A DNA stretch of 19,170 bases from NAT127 sp041655035 (GCA_041655035.1 JBAZCN010000052.1:1-19170), one strand, 5' to 3'; numbered from the stretch's first letter, positions 6,516-14,642 are shown. Notes: a model not told the origin generated them from the letters alone. A program made the numbers and translations.

Positions 6516-8000
6516 ATGAGAGTCTCTCGGCTCCACTCGAACGCCATCAAACTGATGCTGGGACTGCTGACCGCCGAAGTGCTGTCAGCCTTCGAGCTCT
6601 CAATGCTGTACGCCGCGCTGCGAGCCATGATCGACGACTTTGGCAACGCCGAGGCAGTCGGCTGGGTGATGACCAGTTTCTTCCTCGCCAGCGCCGTTTC
6701 CGCCGCCATCTGCGGGCGCCTCGGCGACATCTTCGGTCGCAAGAAAGTGCTGCTGGCGGTGATCTTCTTCAGCATCATCGGCTCGCTGGTCGCGGCGTTT
6801 TCGACCACGCTTGAAGGGGTTATCCTCGGACGGGTGATCCAGGGCACCGCCGGCGCCATTTTCCCGCTTTGTATCGGACTGGTGCGGGAGAACATCAAGT
6901 CCGAGTCGGTACCGATCTTCATCGGTATCCTGGCGGCGAGCTTGACGGTCACTATGGGGATGGGGACATTTCTCGGCGGCATCATTGTCGATAACCTCAG
7001 CTGGCACTGGGTGTTTTTCGCCGGTGCCATCGCCGGCGCAGTGGCATTCATCACCATCTCGGCGTGGATGCCGAGATCCCCGGCCAAGGCCTTCGATCGC
7101 CGTACCAACATCCTCGGCGGCATCCTCTTTGCACCGGCGGTAGTGCTGGTATTGCTCGGCATCACCAAGGGCCCCAGTTGGGGTTGGGTGTCGGTCACGA
7201 CGCTGAGCTGCCTCGGTGCCGGTATCCTGGTCATGGCCATTTGGGTGACCAGTGAACTGCGCGCCAAGGTGCCATTGCTGGACGTTCGCCTGTTGGCCAA
7301 CCGCCAGGTACTGTTGGTCAATCTGGGCAGCGCGGTGTTGGGTCTGAGCTCCTTCCAGTCGATGCAAGTGTGGTCGATCGTACTCCAGCAGCCTGCTGCC
7401 ACCGGGGTTGGGCTCGGGATCACCGCGACCCTGGCCGGCATCATCCTTTTCCCCAAAACGCTGATCGCCCTGGCCAGCGGGCCCACCGCCGGCTGGTTGA
7501 TTTCCCGCCATAGCGGTCGCTCGGCGATGATGATGGGCGCCGTGATCATGATGATTGGCTGGATCATCCTTGGCCTCAAACACGACTCACTGATTTTCGT
7601 CACGTTGATGCTGACTTTTCTGGGCTTTGGCATGTCAATGTTCTACTCGAGCATCCCGATCATCATCGCCCAATCAGTGCCGATGGAGCGCACCAGCGAA
7701 GCCAGCGGCATGATGATCGTGATCCGTTCGACCGCGATGGGAATCGGCGCCCAGATCGTCGCCTTCCTGCTGGATACCTCCACCATTACCGTGGCGGGCG
7801 CCAGCTACCCGGACCAGACCGCTGTCTACAGGGTGATAACCTATGTGATCGGCGCCTGCCTGCTGATGATCCTGATTTCGTCTTTTGTGTCGAAAGAGCG
7901 CGCCAAGGGGCCGGTCAGCGCCCACCATCTCCCCCTTGAGGCCGATGCCGCCGTCCGCCCCGTCCAACAGATAACTACTAAAGGAGCAAGCAATGCCTGA
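6516..8000 (+). CDS. MFS transporter, DHA2-like, 14 predicted membrane helices, 494 aa
   Basis: Inner-membrane major facilitator. I count 14 hydrophobic segments, which with 494 residues fits the drug:H+ antiporter DHA2 (EmrB/QacA-like) group. Motif A (GRLGDIFGRKK, about residues 68-78) follows the second helix, and LGRVIQGTAGA in helix 4 and a Gly-rich helix 5 (MGMGTFLGG, motif C-like) are typical of exporters. The C-terminal tail is hydrophilic. The RBS is weak and duplicated. The stop codon overlaps the next gene's start by 8 nt (ATGCCTGA), so translation of transporter and amidohydrolase 1 is probably coupled. It may import the substrate or export a product; exporter-like motifs favour export, but sequence does not settle direction. 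Confidence 0.9.
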   Translation: MRVSRLHSNAIKLMLGLLTAEVLSAFELSMLYAALRAMIDDFGNAEAVGWVMTSFFLASAVSAAICGRLGDIFGRKKVLLAVIFFSIIGSLVAAFSTTLEGVILGRVIQGTAGAIFPLCIGLVRENIKSESVPIFIGILAASLTVTMGMGTFLGGIIVDNLSWHWVFFAGAIAGAVAFITISAWMPRSPAKAFDRRTNILGGILFAPAVVLVLLGITKGPSWGWVSVTTLSCLGAGILVMAIWVTSELRAKVPLLDVRLLANRQVLLVNLGSAVLGLSSFQSMQVWSIVLQQPAATGVGLGITATLAGIILFPKTLIALASGPTAGWLISRHSGRSAMMMGAVIMMIGWIILGLKHDSLIFVTLMLTFLGFGMSMFYSSIPIIIAQSVPMERTSEASGMMIVIRSTAMGIGAQIVAFLLDTSTITVAGASYPDQTAVYRVITYVIGACLLMILISSFVSKERAKGPVSAHHLPLEADAAVRPVQQITTKGASNA

Positions 8001-9723
8001 CTTCGATTTGATCATCCGCAACGGGATCGTGGTCGACGGGACCGGCAGCCCGACCCGCATCGCCGATGTCGCTGTGCGCGGTGGCCTGATTGTCGACATT
8101 GCGCCGTTCATCGAAGGTCGGGGAAAGGATGAAATCGATGCCACCGGCAAACTGGTCACCCCGGGCTTTGTCGACGTACACACTCATTACGATGGCCAGG
8201 TAACCTGGTCCGATCAGTTGGAACAATCCTCCCTGCACGGCGTCACCACCGTCGTGGTCGGCAACTGCGGGGTCGGCTTCGCACCCTGTCGCCCCGAGGA
8301 TCGCGAGGCCCTGGTCAACGTCATGGAAGGCGTGGAAGACATTCCGGAAGCGGTGATGGCCGAGGGGCTGCCGTGGAACTGGGAAACATTCCCCCAATAC
8401 CTCGACGCACTCGCTGCCCGCCACTGGGATATCGATGTCGCGGCTTATCTGCCCCATTCGCCCCTGCGGGTCTATGTGATGGGCCAGCGCGGCCTCGACC
8501 GGGAACCGGCCACCGCCGCCGACATGGAGCGCATGGCCGCCCTCGCCGAGCAGGCCATGGACGCCGGCGCCGTTGGCTTTTCCACCTCGCGCTCGCTCGT
8601 CCACCGCCGGGGCGACGGTGAATTCATCCCCAGCTTTCACGTCGATACCGAAGAGCTGGTCACCATCGCCAAGGCCGTGGGGCAGGCGCGGGGCGGAGTG
8701 GTGCAGATGATCCCCAACCTCGATACCGAGGATTATGATCTCGACATGGACCTGCTGGCGCGCCTGGCCAGAGCCTCGGGCGGGGTGGTGACCTATTCAC
8801 TGGCGCAGTGGTCGGCAGACACCAACGGGTGGCGCAAAACCCTCGACGCGATGGCGAAGCTCAACGCGGAAGAGGGGACCCGGTTGATCGCCCAGGTATT
8901 CCCGCGCCCGATGGGCGTGATCGGCGGTCTCGACACATCGGTCAATCCGTTCTGCCTGTGCCCGAGCTATGCGCCACTGGCGGAGTTGCCGCTCGCGGCG
9001 CGGGTGGAAGCGCTGCGGGATCCTGAGCTGAAACGCAAACTGCTGGCGGAAGAGCCCGCCGACCCCCGCAATCCGATGTATCTGCTGCTGCGCAATTTCG
9101 ACAATATCTACCCCATGGGGACCGTGCCTGACTATGAACCCGGCAAGGGAAGGAACATCGGCGCCATGGCCCGGGAGCGCGGTCTCAGCGCCATCGAACT
9201 GGCCTACGACCTGCTGCTGGAGAGCGAGGGCAGGGCACTGTTCTTCGTGCCCTTCGCCAATTTTGCCGAACATAATCTCGACGCCACTCTGGGGATGATC
9301 CGGGATCCCAACAGCGTCATCGGCCTCGGCGACGGAGGCGCCCATTACGGATTGATCTCCGATTCCAGCTATACCACCACGGTGCTCACCCACTGGACCC
9401 GCGACCGCGACGGCGAGCGGGTCGAGCTGCCCTGGGCGATCAAGGCCCTGTCGGCGGACACCGCGGATCTCGTCGGCATGACCGACCGGGGACGTCTGGC
9501 AGTGGGAAAAAAAGCCGATATCAACGTGATCGACCATCAGCGACTGAAGTTGCACACTCCCCGGGTGATCAACGACCTCCCGGGCGGCGGGCGACGGCTC
9601 ATCCAGTATGCGGATGGTTATGTGGCGACCGTCGTCAGCGGCGAGATCATCCATCGCGACGGCCGGCCCACCGGGGCGCGCCCGGGCCGCCTGGTGCGCA
9701 GCACCTCCTTCCGGGTCCATTGA
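7993..9723 (+). CDS. amidohydrolase 1, N-acyl-D-amino-acid deacylase-like, 576 aa
   Basis: Amidohydrolase-superfamily TIM-barrel hydrolase, probably cytoplasmic. VDVHTHYDGQ gives the first-strand HxH (His63, His65). VVGNCGVGFAP carries Cys92, matching the metal-binding Cys of D-aminoacylase. GLGDGGAHYG holds Asp447, the likely catalytic Asp. The C-terminal GRLAVGKKADINVID and HTPRVINDLPGG blocks are typical of this branch. In the middle barrel strands, where D-aminoacylase uses two His ligands, this protein reads VVQMIPNLD and VTYSLAQWS with no His, so its metal centre may differ. AAGGAG stands 7 nt before the ATG, and the start overlaps the transporter's stop by 8 nt. Paralogue of the next gene. 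The true bond cleaved (linear amide, cyclic amide or other) is unknown. Confidence 0.88.
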   Translation: MPDFDLIIRNGIVVDGTGSPTRIADVAVRGGLIVDIAPFIEGRGKDEIDATGKLVTPGFVDVHTHYDGQVTWSDQLEQSSLHGVTTVVVGNCGVGFAPCRPEDREALVNVMEGVEDIPEAVMAEGLPWNWETFPQYLDALAARHWDIDVAAYLPHSPLRVYVMGQRGLDREPATAADMERMAALAEQAMDAGAVGFSTSRSLVHRRGDGEFIPSFHVDTEELVTIAKAVGQARGGVVQMIPNLDTEDYDLDMDLLARLARASGGVVTYSLAQWSADTNGWRKTLDAMAKLNAEEGTRLIAQVFPRPMGVIGGLDTSVNPFCLCPSYAPLAELPLAARVEALRDPELKRKLLAEEPADPRNPMYLLLRNFDNIYPMGTVPDYEPGKGRNIGAMARERGLSAIELAYDLLLESEGRALFFVPFANFAEHNLDATLGMIRDPNSVIGLGDGGAHYGLISDSSYTTTVLTHWTRDRDGERVELPWAIKALSADTADLVGMTDRGRLAVGKKADINVIDHQRLKLHTPRVINDLPGGGRRLIQYADGYVATVVSGEIIHRDGRPTGARPGRLVRSTSFRVH

Positions 9724-9732
9724 AATTTCAGC

Positions 9733-9753
9733 GCCCGGCCGCGCCCGCCGGGC
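9733..9753. repeat. 7-bp GC hairpin between the two amidohydrolase genes
   Basis: GCCCGGC (9733-9739) pairs with GCCGGGC (9747-9753) across a 7-nt loop, in the 62-bp gap between the tandem amidohydrolase genes. There is no T-run, so it is more likely a minor intercistronic hairpin than a terminator. Confidence 0.35.
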
Positions 9754-9785
9754 CCTTCACACGATACTTCTTCCAGGATTGACTC

Positions 9786-11501
9786 ATGACTGACTACGAT
9801 CTGATCATTCGCAACGGCACCGTCATCGACGGTTCCGGCTCTCCCGGCGTAATTGCCGATGTCGCCATCCGCGACGGCCTGATCGCAGCGATTGCGCCAC
9901 AGATCGCCGCGTCGGGCAGTGATGAAATCGACGCCGCCGGCAAGCTGGTGACCCCTGGGTTCGTCGATGTCCACACCCACTACGACGGCCAGGCGACCTG
10001 GGACTCCCATCTCGCGCCGTCCTCCCGCCTCGGCGCAACCACCGTGGTACTCGGCAACTGCGGCGTCGGGTTCGCCCCGTGCCGCCCCGCCGACCACAGC
10101 GTCCTGATCAGCCTGATGGAAGGGGTCGAGGATATTCCCGGTACCGCGCTCGCCGAAGGACTGCCCTGGAACTGGGAAAGTTTCGGCGAATATCTCGACG
10201 CCCTGGAAGCCAAACCCCGGGATATCGACGTGGCGGCTCTGTTCCCCCACGCACCGCTCCGGGTGTATGTCATGGGTGAGCGGGCTGTCGCCCGGGAACC
10301 GGCGACAGCCGAGGATATCGCGGCGATGAAGAAGCTTCTCGCGGAAGGCCTGGCGGCGGGCGCCGTCGGCTTTTCGACCTCGCGGACCATTATCCATCGC
10401 ACCCTCGAAGGCAATCTCATTCCCACCTATCAGGCGGCGGCCACTGAGCTCGAACAGCTCGGCGCCAGCCTCGACAGCGAAGCTGGACAGGTTTTCCAGA
10501 TGGTCTCGGATTTTACCGACGCCGAACGCGAATTCGACATGGTGCGCAATATCTGTGCAACTAGCGGCGCACGGGGCACCTTCACCCTGTTGCACAGCCA
10601 CAACCAGCCGACCTTCTGGCGCGAACAATTGCAGCGGCTCGACCAAGCCTGGGCAGACGGCATCGACATCCGCGCCCAGGTGCTGTCCCGCCCGCTGGGC
10701 ATACTGATGGGGCTGAATGCGTCGCTGACGCCTTTCTCCGCCAGACCGGGCTTTCGCGAGCTGGATACCCTGCCGCTGAATGACCGCGTCGGCCAGCTCG
10801 CCCGCCCTGAAATCAAGGCCCGGATTCTCGCCGAGGATGATGTCAATCCGCACGTTTTTCTCGAAGGCATGGGCAAGCGCTACGACAGCATGTACCCGCT
10901 GGAGCCGCCCCTCGAGTATATGCCGGTCAAGGAAAAATCCGTGGCTGCCCGGGCCGCGGCCGCGGGTGTCGACCCCGCCGACTGGCTCTATGATTGGCTG
11001 TTGACCGTCGACGGCCACCGGCTGATCTACATTCCCGCCACCAATTTCGACGCCGAGGCTATCCCGGTGATGCTCCGCCACCCGCGGACAGTGCCGGCAC
11101 TTGGCGACGGCGGCGCCCATGTGGCGTCGATCTGCGATGCCAGCGCCAGCCTGTATCTGCTGATCAAGTGGGTTCGCAAGCGCCAGGCATTCAGCCTGGA
11201 GGAGGGCATTCATATGCTCACCCGCAAGGCGGCGGAGCTCTATTCACTGCTCGACAGAGGTCTGCTGAGGCCCGGCATGAAGGCGGATATCAATATCCTG
11301 GATTTCGACCGGCTGGCGATCCACAGCCCGCGCATCACCCACGACCTGCCCGCCGGCGGCAAGCGCTTCCTCCAGGATGCCGATGGTCTGATCGCCACCC
11401 TGGTGGCTGGACAGGTGATCTACCGCGACGGCGAGTCCACCGGTGTGCTGCCCGGCAAACTGGTGCGAGGCAGCCGCACCGCGCCCCCCGGCCCTGGCTG
11501 A
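9786..11501 (+). CDS. amidohydrolase 2, N-acyl-D-amino-acid deacylase-like, 571 aa
   Basis: Paralogue of amidohydrolase 1, evidently by tandem duplication. N-termini are nearly superimposable (DYDLIIRNGTVIDGSGSPG against DFDLIIRNGIVVDGTGSPT), and key residues fall at the same numbers: His63/His65 in HTHYD and Cys92 in GNCGVGFAP, with Asp441 in LGDGGAHVA. Unlike copy 1 it has TLLHSHNQP (His270, His272) in the barrel strand where copy 1 reads YSLAQWS, so the pair may differ in metal site and substrate. FQMVSDFT replaces another usual His position. The C-terminus keeps GLLRPGMKADINILDF and HSPRITHDLPAGG. The RBS is modest (AGGA, 9-10 nt upstream). It closes the middle block of the cluster; a 168-bp gap follows. 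Confidence 0.88.
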   Translation: MTDYDLIIRNGTVIDGSGSPGVIADVAIRDGLIAAIAPQIAASGSDEIDAAGKLVTPGFVDVHTHYDGQATWDSHLAPSSRLGATTVVLGNCGVGFAPCRPADHSVLISLMEGVEDIPGTALAEGLPWNWESFGEYLDALEAKPRDIDVAALFPHAPLRVYVMGERAVAREPATAEDIAAMKKLLAEGLAAGAVGFSTSRTIIHRTLEGNLIPTYQAAATELEQLGASLDSEAGQVFQMVSDFTDAEREFDMVRNICATSGARGTFTLLHSHNQPTFWREQLQRLDQAWADGIDIRAQVLSRPLGILMGLNASLTPFSARPGFRELDTLPLNDRVGQLARPEIKARILAEDDVNPHVFLEGMGKRYDSMYPLEPPLEYMPVKEKSVAARAAAAGVDPADWLYDWLLTVDGHRLIYIPATNFDAEAIPVMLRHPRTVPALGDGGAHVASICDASASLYLLIKWVRKRQAFSLEEGIHMLTRKAAELYSLLDRGLLRPGMKADINILDFDRLAIHSPRITHDLPAGGKRFLQDADGLIATLVAGQVIYRDGESTGVLPGKLVRGSRTAPPGPG

Positions 11502-11577
11502 AGGCATCGGCGGGTGCGGTGTCGATATGCGATGGCCAGTGAGAAACAGCTTGTCTTTCCGTCAAAGGAGGTTGCGC

Positions 11578-11610
11578 TTGGGTTTGGTGTCTCGCCTCAC
11601 TAAGCTTTGA
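11578..11610 (+). CDS. possible 10-codon leader peptide upstream of luxE-like 2
   Basis: A consensus Shine-Dalgarno AAAGGAGG (11564-11571) stands 6 nt before a TTG that opens a short frame ending TGA at 11608-11610 (deduced peptide MGLVSRLTKL if TTG initiates). Nothing else downstream explains such a strong SD, because the next gene starts at 11670 with its own GAGGAG. It could be a leader peptide coupling translation, or a chance purine run. Confidence 0.3.
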   Translation: MGLVSRLTKL

Positions 11611-11620
11611 CCCTGTAATG

Positions 11621-11638
11621 CTGGAACTTCGGCTCCAG
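11621..11638 (+). other. cUUCGg-capped hairpin before luxE-like 2
   Basis: CTGGA (11621-11625) pairs with TCCAG (11634-11638). After one A-C mismatch, a C-G pair closes a TTCG tetraloop, an exceptionally stable loop type in RNA. It lies 11-28 nt after the possible leader peptide and about 14 nt before the luxE-like 2 Shine-Dalgarno. No T-run follows. Confidence 0.4.
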
Positions 11639-11669
11639 AAAAGATAATCACGCGAGGAGTAATTCCCCC

Positions 11670-13088
11670 ATGTCGGACTTTTTTCAACGCTTGCTGGACG
11701 ATCCCACCAGTTTTCACAACGCGGTCTACAGTGACGGTTTCAAGTTGACCCGCGAGCAGATCGATCAGCTGCAATTGCAGGGCGTTCGCAAGCGTTTCAG
11801 TGAAATGCGTCCGTTGATTCCGATGCTCGACAAGCTGGCCAAGGAGCAGGGCGTCGACAGCATCGACACCCTCGAGGACGTGGTGCCGATCCTGTTCCCG
11901 CATACTGTCTACAAATCCTATCCCCTGTCATACCTGGAAAAAAGCCGCTTTGAAAAGCTCACCCGCTGGCTGAACGGTCTCACCACGGTGGATCTCAGCG
12001 GCGTCGATGCCAGCGGTGTCCAGTTGATCGACGAATGGCTCGACCTGCTCGACAGGGAGACACCGCTGCTGGTGTCCCATACGTCCGGCACCACCGGCAA
12101 GCTGTCGTTCATTCCCCGGACCAAGGAACAGTGGCGCCAGACAGTGGTGCATTCCGGTTGCATGTTGCGTCATTGGTGGGGCGAAAACAGCGGTCCGGAT
12201 ATGTTTACCGAGCATCGGCCGCTGATCATTCCCGGCTACCGCCGCGGCGGCAGCGCGACCCAGCGCGCCAATGACTACATGATCGAATTGTTTGCCGGCA
12301 GCGAGGACAACGCGCTGTTCATGTATCCCAATGCGCGGTTTTCCGCGGATGTGGTGTCACTGGCGGGCCGGTTGCGGGCGGCGGAAGCCCGCGGCGAGCA
12401 GGGCATGCTCGAAATCTCCCCCGCGCTGCTCAAGCGCCGCGATGAACTGATGGAACTGGAAAAAACCCGTGGCCAGGATCTGCAGAATTTCTTCGATACG
12501 GCGCGCACCAAGTTCGGCGGCAAGGATGTCTATATCGCCGGTGTCTGGACGCTGCTCTACGACTGGGCAGAGGCCGGGCTCGCCGAAGGGCATTCGGATA
12601 TCTTCGGCGCGGGCAGCGTGCTGTTCAGCGGCGGCGGCAAGAAAGGCAAGGCCCTGCCGGACGATTATCGCGAGACCATCAAGGGCTTCCTCGGCTTCGA
12701 AACCGCCTATGAAATGTATGCCATCAGTGAACAGATGGGCTACAGCATCATGTGCGAGGAGGGGCACTACCATATCCCCCCGGTCATCGTACCTTTCCTG
12801 CTCGATCCGGCCACCGGCGAGCCCTTGCCCCGCAGGGACGGCACCACCGGGCGCATGGCGCTGCTCGACCTGATGCCACAGACGTACTGGGCCGGCCTGA
12901 TTACCGGCGACGAGGTGACCTGGGGCGGCTTCGACCAGCCCTGCGGCTGTGGGCGCACCGGTACCTATGTCCACGATGGCATCCGCCGCTACAGTGAAAA
13001 GGAAGGCGGGGACGACCGTATCGTCTGTGCCGGTGCGCCGGAGGCCCACGACCAGGCGCTGGCGTTCCTTACCGAGCTGTCCCAATAA
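11670..13088 (+). CDS. LuxE-like acyl-protein synthetase (copy 2), 472 aa
   Basis: Second member of the LuxE-like family in the cluster. The nucleotide loop HTSGTTGK (Thr138-Lys144 within it) is closer to the classical adenylate-forming STG-type loop than copy 1. Shared blocks include FSGGGKKGKALPDDYRETIK, YAISEQMGY and WAGLITGDEVTW. It has an extra PCGCGR motif (Cys425, Cys427), as seen in PaaK-type ligases and many LuxE relatives; copy 1 lacks it. Cys453 in DRIVCAGAP, 20 residues from the end, is the candidate acylation Cys. GAGGAG precedes the ATG by about 11 nt. Two stop codons stand in tandem (TAATAG). The LuxC-like partner follows after 39 nt. LuxE-like is favoured over CoA ligase because of the paired reductase gene. 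Confidence 0.87.
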   Translation: MSDFFQRLLDDPTSFHNAVYSDGFKLTREQIDQLQLQGVRKRFSEMRPLIPMLDKLAKEQGVDSIDTLEDVVPILFPHTVYKSYPLSYLEKSRFEKLTRWLNGLTTVDLSGVDASGVQLIDEWLDLLDRETPLLVSHTSGTTGKLSFIPRTKEQWRQTVVHSGCMLRHWWGENSGPDMFTEHRPLIIPGYRRGGSATQRANDYMIELFAGSEDNALFMYPNARFSADVVSLAGRLRAAEARGEQGMLEISPALLKRRDELMELEKTRGQDLQNFFDTARTKFGGKDVYIAGVWTLLYDWAEAGLAEGHSDIFGAGSVLFSGGGKKGKALPDDYRETIKGFLGFETAYEMYAISEQMGYSIMCEEGHYHIPPVIVPFLLDPATGEPLPRRDGTTGRMALLDLMPQTYWAGLITGDEVTWGGFDQPCGCGRTGTYVHDGIRRYSEKEGGDDRIVCAGAPEAHDQALAFLTELSQ

Positions 13089-13127
13089 TAGTTGTGACCA
13101 CCAATATTTTTCAGAGAGTAAAAGATA

Positions 13128-14582
13128 ATGGACAAGAAATACCAGGTTCCCCTGATCATCCGCGGCAAGGTCATCACCGATGCCGATCTCGATTTCGGCG
13201 GTCGCCGCGGCGGCGTGGCATTCACCAGCCCGGATGTCGGCAAGTACCTCAATGAGCTGACGCTGTCCGCGCCCTCCAAGATGGCCGACCTGTACAGCGT
13301 CAGCCTCGATGAAATTCTCGACCTGCTGGCCGAACTGGGCAACCGGCTGAATTTCGACACCAACCCCTACCTTCAGGACGCCTTCGAGCTGTCCTGCTTT
13401 ACCTCGGGTTTGTCGGAAAGTATTTTGCGCTACCAGTACGAGAATATGGGATTCTTTTTCGACCGCGACGAAATGGCCATGATGGTCGAGCGCTCCTGTG
13501 GCTTCGACTATCTGGAAGGCTGGGTCGAGCAACCCGGCGGCATGCCCGGCCTCACCGCCAGGACCCGGGCGTTCGGCTCCCGCGCGGTGCACGTCATCGC
13601 CGGCAATGCGCCGATCGTGAGTATTCTCACGGTGATTCGCAACGCCTACACGCGCTCCGACGGCATCATCAAGACGCCCTCCAACGATCCTCTCACCGCT
13701 GCGGCCCTGGCCCGCACCCTGATCGACATGGCGCCCGACCACCCGGTTACCAGACACCTGTCGGTAGCCTACTGGAAAGGTGGGGACGACCAGATCGAAA
13801 GCCAGATCTACGATCCCCGCAGGATCGAAAAGATCATTGCCTGGGGTGGTTTTGACTCCATCAAACACATCACCAAGTACCTGCAACCCGGTATCGACCT
13901 GATCACCCAGGATCCGAAGCTGTCCGGCACCATCATCGGCAAGGAGGCGTTTGCCGATGAGGCGACGACCAGGCACGTCGCCAAGCGCCTCGCCCTGGAT
14001 ATCGGCGCCGCCAACCAGGAAGGTTGTGTCAGCGCGCGGGTCATCTATGTCCAGTCCGGCACCGACGACGAGGGACTCGAGCGCGCCAACCGGCTCGGCG
14101 AACTGACGTTCGAGGCACTGCAACATATCCCCGAACACATCAGTACCCCTCACAAGAGTTTCGATATGGGCCTCAAGGCCGAGATCGACGGCATCCGCCT
14201 GATGGACGAGGAGTACAGGATCTTTGGCGGGCGCACCAACGAGGGCGCGGTGATCGTTTCCCAGGAGGATACACCGGTGGACTTTTCCCGTATGCTCGCC
14301 TGCCGGGTGGGCAATATCGTCCCCATCGACGATCTGCAGACCGCGGTGCGTTCCGTCAACGCCTATACCCAGACCATCGGTATCTTCCCGGAACATCTCA
14401 AGGAAGAACTGCGCGACCAGCTGGCCTTCCAGGGCGCCCAGCGCCTGGTATCCCTCGGCGGCGCTGCCACCATGCAGCACAACATGGAAAAGCAGGACGC
14501 CATCGAACCGGTGCGGCGCATGGTCAAATGGGTGACGGACGAAGTCGGTGATCCCGCCACTCTCGCGTCCCTGGCGGGCTGA
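13128..14582 (+). CDS. LuxC-like acyl-CoA/acyl-protein reductase (copy 2), 484 aa
   Basis: Paralogue of the LuxC-like gene at 4962. Matching landmarks are LDLLAELGNRLNFDTNPYLQ (against FLAEVGERLDFDSNPYLQ), VHVIAGNAPIVSILTVIRNA, IIKTPSNDPLTAAALA, AYWKGGDDQIE, IIAWGGFDSIKHI, and ANQEGCVSARVIYVQSG with Cys300 as candidate acyl-accepting Cys. YTQTIGIFPEHLKEELRDQL near the end parallels TQTVGIYPKEERIALRDSL of copy 1. A GAGAG sequence 10 nt upstream is the likely RBS. The short gap to luxE-like 2 implies a matched LuxE-LuxC pair. The product is expected to be an aldehyde made from an enzyme-bound acyl group with NADPH; the chain or ring system reduced is unknown. Confidence 0.9.
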   Translation: MDKKYQVPLIIRGKVITDADLDFGGRRGGVAFTSPDVGKYLNELTLSAPSKMADLYSVSLDEILDLLAELGNRLNFDTNPYLQDAFELSCFTSGLSESILRYQYENMGFFFDRDEMAMMVERSCGFDYLEGWVEQPGGMPGLTARTRAFGSRAVHVIAGNAPIVSILTVIRNAYTRSDGIIKTPSNDPLTAAALARTLIDMAPDHPVTRHLSVAYWKGGDDQIESQIYDPRRIEKIIAWGGFDSIKHITKYLQPGIDLITQDPKLSGTIIGKEAFADEATTRHVAKRLALDIGAANQEGCVSARVIYVQSGTDDEGLERANRLGELTFEALQHIPEHISTPHKSFDMGLKAEIDGIRLMDEEYRIFGGRTNEGAVIVSQEDTPVDFSRMLACRVGNIVPIDDLQTAVRSVNAYTQTIGIFPEHLKEELRDQLAFQGAQRLVSLGGAATMQHNMEKQDAIEPVRRMVKWVTDEVGDPATLASLAG

Positions 14583-14610
14583 TACTCAATACAGTGAAAT
14601 GGATATATCC

Positions 14611-14642
14611 CTAACAGGTGGGAACTCTAACAGGAGAGAACT
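14611..14642 (+). repeat. tandem 16-bp duplication of the SDR ribosome binding site
   Basis: CTAACAGGTGGGAACT (14611-14626) is followed immediately by CTAACAGGAGAGAACT (14627-14642), matching at 14 of 16 positions, and then directly by ATG 14643. The second copy carries the functional AGGAGA. The first copy has AGGTGG, a weaker SD. It looks like a recent slipped duplication of the initiation region. Confidence 0.75.

Noticed and set aside
11607..11648. TTGACC with downstream GATAAT as a promoter for luxE-like 2
   Set aside because: The hexamers are 30 nt apart, far outside the 16-19 nt spacing required.
11670..13088. Phenylacetate-CoA ligase (PaaK) for the LuxE-like genes
   Set aside because: The fold family is shared, but consistent pairing with a LuxC-like reductase and the near-C-terminal Cys favour an acyl-protein synthetase. 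Kept only as an alternative.
12357..14480. Minus-strand open frame of 707 codons, plus similar 467-, 534- and 531-codon antisense frames elsewhere in the cluster
   Set aside because: All lie opposite genes with clear family motifs (LuxE-, LuxC- and amidohydrolase-like). Their translations are His/Gly/Asp-rich, which is typical of reverse frames in GC-rich DNA.
3584..14582. Bioluminescence operon
   Set aside because: No luxA/luxB luciferase, luxD, luxG or luxI/luxR-like gene is present. LuxC/LuxE relatedness alone does not imply light.
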